This document shows positions 60,722 through 64,000 of a stretch of 64,000 nucleotides of DNA, in pieces. Both the position numbers and the translations under genes were made by a program. Origin of the DNA: Ruminococcaceae bacterium UBA1767 (lineage in GTDB: Bacteria; Bacillota; Clostridia; Oscillospirales; Acutalibacteraceae). Location of the stretch: contig DCGX01000074.1 in the NCBI GenBank assembly GCA_002315505.1, positions 1 to 64,000 on the forward strand, given 5' to 3'. Position 1 is the first letter of the stretch. Every line of letters begins with the position of its first letter. Under the pieces are notes generated by a model. It searched no databases, was not told the origin of the DNA, and saw only the letters and a list, made by a program, of their open reading frames with translations.

Positions 60722-62593
60722 ATGAGTGACAATAATACAAAACAAGAAAACACGAAGGCTACAAGCTCTGCGGATTCGTTTGAATTTAATCTTGAGGCTT
60801 TTATAAGCAACATGATTTTGTATTTAAAACGATTTTGGGCATTTGTGGCTGTATTAGTTGTTATCTTTTCTGTTGGAGAATATGCACTTGCAAGGAAGAA
60901 TTTTGTACCTGAGTACAAATCCTCTGTTTCGTTTGCAATTTCCACGATTACATCAGGCTCAACAAGTATAGCGGGTGCGTGTGAATATTCCAACAGATAT
61001 TCAAGCTCGGCTGTATCATCTCAAATCGGTAATACATTCGGATATATTCTTGAAAGTGACCTTATGATGAGTGTTATCAAGGCTGACCTGAATGTATCAT
61101 TTCTTAATGCAAAAATAACAGCTAATGCGATTGAATCAACTAATATTTTCAAGGTATCTGTTACAAGTCCATCGGCACAGACAGCATATGACGTGGTCAA
61201 CTCTATTGTTCGAAATTATCCGAGAGTATCTGACTATGTTGTCGGCGACACGGATATGGAAATTTATGTTAAGCCGAAGCTCGCAGAGGAACCTTCAAAT
61301 GCGATGTCATGGAAAAAGAAGGTTGTCATTGCGGCAGGTGTCGGCGGCATGCTCGGACTTGCAGTTCTTGCGATATTCTCATTGTTGAGAAATACAATTA
61401 AACGTAAGAGTGATATTAAATACAAGTTCAATCGTGAGGTACTCGCAGAAATCCCGTATGTTCAAATTAAAAAGCGTACCAAGGGTAAACGAATTCCTCT
61501 GGTTATCTCTCCGAGAATGCCTGCGTTTGCCGAAGCATATCGTACGTTGAAAAAACGACTTCTTGACAACGAAAACAATAAGGTTATTGCTATTACGTCA
61601 ACTCTTCCGGGAGAAGGTAAGACAACAGTTGCATTTAACCTTGCCTATACACTCTCAATGAACGGCGTTAAGGTTGCTCTTATAGATTTCGACTTTCAGA
61701 AGAACAGTATTGCTTCATTTATCGAAACGGGCGACATTGTTCCGGGTATTACGGATATTGACTGTAAGATTTCAAAGCTTGATAGTATAGCGTATGTAAA
61801 TGAAGATAACAAGCATCTTACAATTTACCCTGCGGGAAATATTAAGACAACTGTTACTGTTGACAATCTCAGCGGAATTGTCGATTTCCTCAAACCGAAA
61901 TTCGATTACATAATAATTGATATGCCACCATGCGGTGTTGTGGCACAGGCAGGTATTATGACTTCACTTGCCGACCAGACATTATTTGTTATCAAAATGG
62001 ATTATGCTTCTGTTTCAAAAATCAAGAATGCAGTCAGTTATCTTAGCTTGTGTAGTGAAGATTTCAAGATAATTTACAATGGCTCGGCTTCGAATAATCT
62101 GTTTGGCGGAAAGAAGCACTATGGTTATTCCTACAGCAGTAAATACGGTAGTCATTACGGAAAGAATCGCTATGGCAAAAAATACGGCTACGGAAAGAGC
62201 TACGGAAAAGGCTACGGCTATGGTGAAGGCGAAGGTAAAGGCTACGGCTATGGTTACGGTAAGGGCTATGGCTACGGCTATGGTTATGGCGGCTACGGAA
62301 AAGGCTATGGCTACGGTTATGGTTACGGTGGTTACGGAAAAGGCTATGGCTACGGTTATGGTTACGGCGGTTACGGAAAAGGCTATGGCTACGGTTATGG
62401 TTACGGTGGCTACGGAAAAGGTTATGGTTACGGTTATGGTTATGGCGGCTATGGAGAAAAGCATAAGCATAAGCATAAATCCGAATCAGATACAAAGCAC
62501 AGGTTCAGTGTTAAGGATTTGACACAAAGACGCAGTAAAAAGGATAAAAAAGCAAGGAGCGATGCAAATGAACAACAAAGAGAAAACGATTGA
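60722..62593 (+). CDS. Chain-length/tyrosine autokinase fusion, second copy, with giant Gly-Tyr tail
   Basis: A 623-residue Wzz-BY-kinase. Walker A is STLPGEGKTT (canonical), Walker A' is VALIDFDFQKNS (Arg replaced by Gln) and Walker B is YIIIDMPPCG. After about residue 460 it has a tail with about 39 Tyr, almost all in Gly-Tyr repeats, including five exact 13-residue units. A very basic end (EKHKHKHK ... RRSKKDKKAR) follows. Typical family members have only a few Tyr at the extreme C-terminus. It overlaps the next gene by 26 bp. Confidence 0.92.
   Translation: MSDNNTKQENTKATSSADSFEFNLEAFISNMILYLKRFWAFVAVLVVIFSVGEYALARKNFVPEYKSSVSFAISTITSGSTSIAGACEYSNRYSSSAVSSQIGNTFGYILESDLMMSVIKADLNVSFLNAKITANAIESTNIFKVSVTSPSAQTAYDVVNSIVRNYPRVSDYVVGDTDMEIYVKPKLAEEPSNAMSWKKKVVIAAGVGGMLGLAVLAIFSLLRNTIKRKSDIKYKFNREVLAEIPYVQIKKRTKGKRIPLVISPRMPAFAEAYRTLKKRLLDNENNKVIAITSTLPGEGKTTVAFNLAYTLSMNGVKVALIDFDFQKNSIASFIETGDIVPGITDIDCKISKLDSIAYVNEDNKHLTIYPAGNIKTTVTVDNLSGIVDFLKPKFDYIIIDMPPCGVVAQAGIMTSLADQTLFVIKMDYASVSKIKNAVSYLSLCSEDFKIIYNGSASNNLFGGKKHYGYSYSSKYGSHYGKNRYGKKYGYGKSYGKGYGYGEGEGKGYGYGYGKGYGYGYGYGGYGKGYGYGYGYGGYGKGYGYGYGYGGYGKGYGYGYGYGGYGKGYGYGYGYGGYGEKHKHKHKSESDTKHRFSVKDLTQRRSKKDKKARSDANEQQREND
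62258..62452 (+). repeat. Five tandem 39-bp units encoding GKGYGYGYGYGGY
   Basis: Units start at 62258, 62297, 62336, 62375 and 62414. All five encode the same 13 residues, while synonymous codons vary (tat/tac, ggt/ggc/gga). The amino-acid pattern is therefore conserved more tightly than the DNA. Length variation by slippage is plausible. Confidence 0.95.
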
Positions 62594-63968
62594 AAAACTC
62601 ACTAAAGCAATACTTTTGATTCTTCAGGCTGCTGCATTTCTTACAGTCTGGCAGAAAAAGTACAATGTTTACCTTGCAAAGGCATATCTTTTCAAAGGAA
62701 ATGCACTTATCCTGCTTATTTTCATTTCGATATTGTATCTTTGCTATAAATCTCTCGGCGCATTTAACAGCAGGGTAAATAATGTTTACAATCTGCTTGT
62801 TTCACATGCTGTTTCCAACACAGTTACAGACGCATTGATGTACATCATGTTTATCTTTATTTTCAGAAAACCTACGAGTATTAAAAAAATAATTTTTATC
62901 TTTGTGTTGAATGTTGCGGTTTCACTGGTATGGATTTTCTTAAGTAAGTTGGTTTATAAAAAGACGTGCAGAGGCAGAAATTGCTTACTCTTTTATTCAA
63001 CAGATGACCCTGAATACATAAAAGATAAATTCGAGCAAAGAAAAGACCAGTTTATCGTTAAAAATGCAGTTAGTGTGCAGGATATTGAAAGCTTTGATAA
63101 AAACGAGCTGAAAAATTACGATAGCGTTATTATTGCATATATGCCGAGTGATTACAGAAACGAGATACTCAAGATGTGTTTTGAGGTTGGTGTTGAAGTT
63201 ATTATCTCACCGAAGGTTTCGGATGTTCTTGTCAGAGGTGCAAGAGAGCTTAATATTATCGACCAGCCGCTGTATGTTCTCAGTGACAGTGCAATGTCGA
63301 TAGGCGAGGGTATTATCAAGAGAATTTTTGATATTGCTTTTTCGGCCTTTGGTCTTATTGTTGCCAGTCCTGTTATGTTGCTTACCGCCTTAGCAATTAA
63401 AATTGAAGACGGAGGACCTGTATTCTATAAGCAGAACAGGTGCACAATCGGCGGCCGTGAATTTAAGATTATTAAATTCCGCAGTATGATTGTTAATGCT
63501 GAAAAGAATAATAAGGCACAGCTTGCATCAAAGAACGACAGTCGAATCACTAAGGTCGGTGCTTTTATTCGTGCAACAAGAATAGATGAGCTTCCACAGC
63601 TTATTAATATAATCAAGGGTGATATGTCCGTTGTCGGACCGAGACCTGAGAGAAAAGAGCTTATTGATGATTATTCCAAGTATGTTGAAGCTTTCCCATA
63701 CAGAATGAAGGTTAAAGCAGGACTTACAGGCTATGCTCAGCTTTTCGGAAAATACAACTCAAATCCGTACAACAAGTTACTTTTTGATCTTATGTATGTT
63801 CAGAAATTCTCAATTCTTCTTGATTTTGAATTGATTTTACTTACCTTGAAGATTGTATTTATCAAGGAAAGCACAGAAGGTGTTGATGAGGAATTCGAGG
63901 CATTTATTGAGAATTTCAAAAGGACAAACGGACTTAAAGAAAATGAATTTACTGAAAAAGAAGGATAA
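62568..63968 (+). CDS. Undecaprenyl-phosphate sugar phosphotransferase (initiating enzyme)
   Basis: A 466-residue polyprenyl glycosylphosphotransferase. Four N-terminal membrane segments and a central domain are followed by the catalytic C-terminal domain: KRIFDIAFSAFGLIVASP, FKIIKFRSMIVNAE, RIDELPQLINIIKGDMSVVGPRPER and KAGLTGYAQLFG. It starts repeat-unit synthesis by loading the first sugar phosphate onto the lipid carrier. The ATG at 62568 is eight bases after AAGGAG; an ATG at 62562 is too close. Confidence 0.95.
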   Translation: MNNKEKTIEKLTKAILLILQAAAFLTVWQKKYNVYLAKAYLFKGNALILLIFISILYLCYKSLGAFNSRVNNVYNLLVSHAVSNTVTDALMYIMFIFIFRKPTSIKKIIFIFVLNVAVSLVWIFLSKLVYKKTCRGRNCLLFYSTDDPEYIKDKFEQRKDQFIVKNAVSVQDIESFDKNELKNYDSVIIAYMPSDYRNEILKMCFEVGVEVIISPKVSDVLVRGARELNIIDQPLYVLSDSAMSIGEGIIKRIFDIAFSAFGLIVASPVMLLTALAIKIEDGGPVFYKQNRCTIGGREFKIIKFRSMIVNAEKNNKAQLASKNDSRITKVGAFIRATRIDELPQLINIIKGDMSVVGPRPERKELIDDYSKYVEAFPYRMKVKAGLTGYAQLFGKYNSNPYNKLLFDLMYVQKFSILLDFELILLTLKIVFIKESTEGVDEEFEAFIENFKRTNGLKENEFTEKEG

Positions 63969-63970
63969 TA

Positions 63971-64000
63971 ATGGCAAATCAAATTTCAAAGCAGAATGCA
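63971..64000 (+). CDS. Start of another gene in the polysaccharide operon (partial)
   Basis: The ATG at 63971 follows AAGGA by six bases and comes two bases after the previous stop. The frame is open for the ten codons left (MANQISKQNA). Too short to name; it shows the operon continues. Confidence 0.7.
   Translation, partial: MANQISKQNA

Noticed and set aside
62258..62452. Regular 39-bp repeats considered as a CRISPR array or minisatellite.
   Set aside because: There are no unique spacers and the repeats are contiguous and in frame inside a kinase gene with synonymous variation.
62015..62522. Long open frames in other phases on both strands across the Gly-Tyr repeat (for example 62079-62522 + and 62015-62495 -).
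   Set aside because: They arise because the repetitive, stop-poor DNA is open in several frames. They give low-complexity products (Met-Ala-Thr or Thr-Ile-Val runs) without ribosome sites.
1..64000. tRNA, rRNA, transposase, integrase or phage genes.
   Set aside because: None was seen by eye in the intergenic regions or among the proteins; a covariance search could still reveal small RNAs.

Overview
The window looks like a chromosomal segment of a low-GC, Gram-positive anaerobe of the class Clostridia, most likely an Oscillospiraceae/Ruminococcus-type gut or rumen bacterium. The evidence is AT-rich intergenic DNA, frequent TTG/GTG starts behind strong GGAGG-type ribosome sites, sigma-A promoters often with an extended -10, a trimeric bifurcating-type [FeFe]-hydrogenase operon, a secreted protease with a type I dockerin, and many secreted or cytoplasmic carbohydrate-active proteins. 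The genus is an inference; no rRNA or other marker gene is present.

Layout. (1) 1-6.9 kb: a compact peptide-modification (RiPP) operon on the + strand: a soluble S26-like peptidase, a PqqD-type recognition protein, a Cys-containing precursor peptide, an HPr-kinase-like P-loop protein, a radical SAM/SPASM enzyme and a serine hydrolase. The first 25 bases of the window hold the end of a second precursor gene with the same C-terminus (ILFFNS). A GH31 glycosidase lies convergent between the two precursors. (2) 6.9-14.6 kb: a separately promoted two-module NRPS (C-A-PCP-C-A-PCP-reductase), predicted to make an N-acylated dipeptide aldehyde, followed by a STAS anti-sigma-antagonist gene. (3) 14.6-22.7 kb: a Na+/amino-acid symporter under a tandem glycine riboswitch, a VTT membrane protein, an FAD protein, a GH36 galactosidase and a secreted ceramidase-like hydrolase. 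(4) 22.7-32 kb: two carbohydrate/ester-utilisation transcription units (AlkD, propeller protein, GPH symporter, CE15-like esterase; then a membrane protein, a DUF4838 protein, a second propeller protein, an atypical peptide deformylase and a cytoplasmic BNR/sialidase-fold protein). (5) 32-37.2 kb: the hydrogenase operon (HydC-like, histidine-kinase-like ATPase, 2Fe-2S protein, HydB, HydA). (6) 37.3-46.9 kb: metallophosphoesterase, ECF sigma/anti-sigma pair, dockerin-bearing papain-like protease, LCAT-like lipase, M28 peptidase and two proteins of unknown function. (7) 47-64 kb: a long exopolysaccharide/capsule operon running off the right end.

How it fits together. Regions 3, 4 and 6 suggest a polysaccharide- and glycoconjugate-degrading lifestyle, and region 5 disposes of reductant as H2. 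Regions 1 and 2 are two independent small-molecule/peptide systems. Region 7 builds a surface polysaccharide: a TagD-like cytidylyltransferase, glycosyltransferases, an EpsG-like polymerase, an ABC half-transporter, a CpsB-type phosphatase, two chain-length/tyrosine-kinase proteins and the initiating phosphoglycosyltransferase. The second kinase ends in an extraordinary Gly-Tyr repeat.

No tRNA, rRNA, CRISPR array, transposase or phage gene was recognised. All functional names come from reading motifs by eye; no database search was run.
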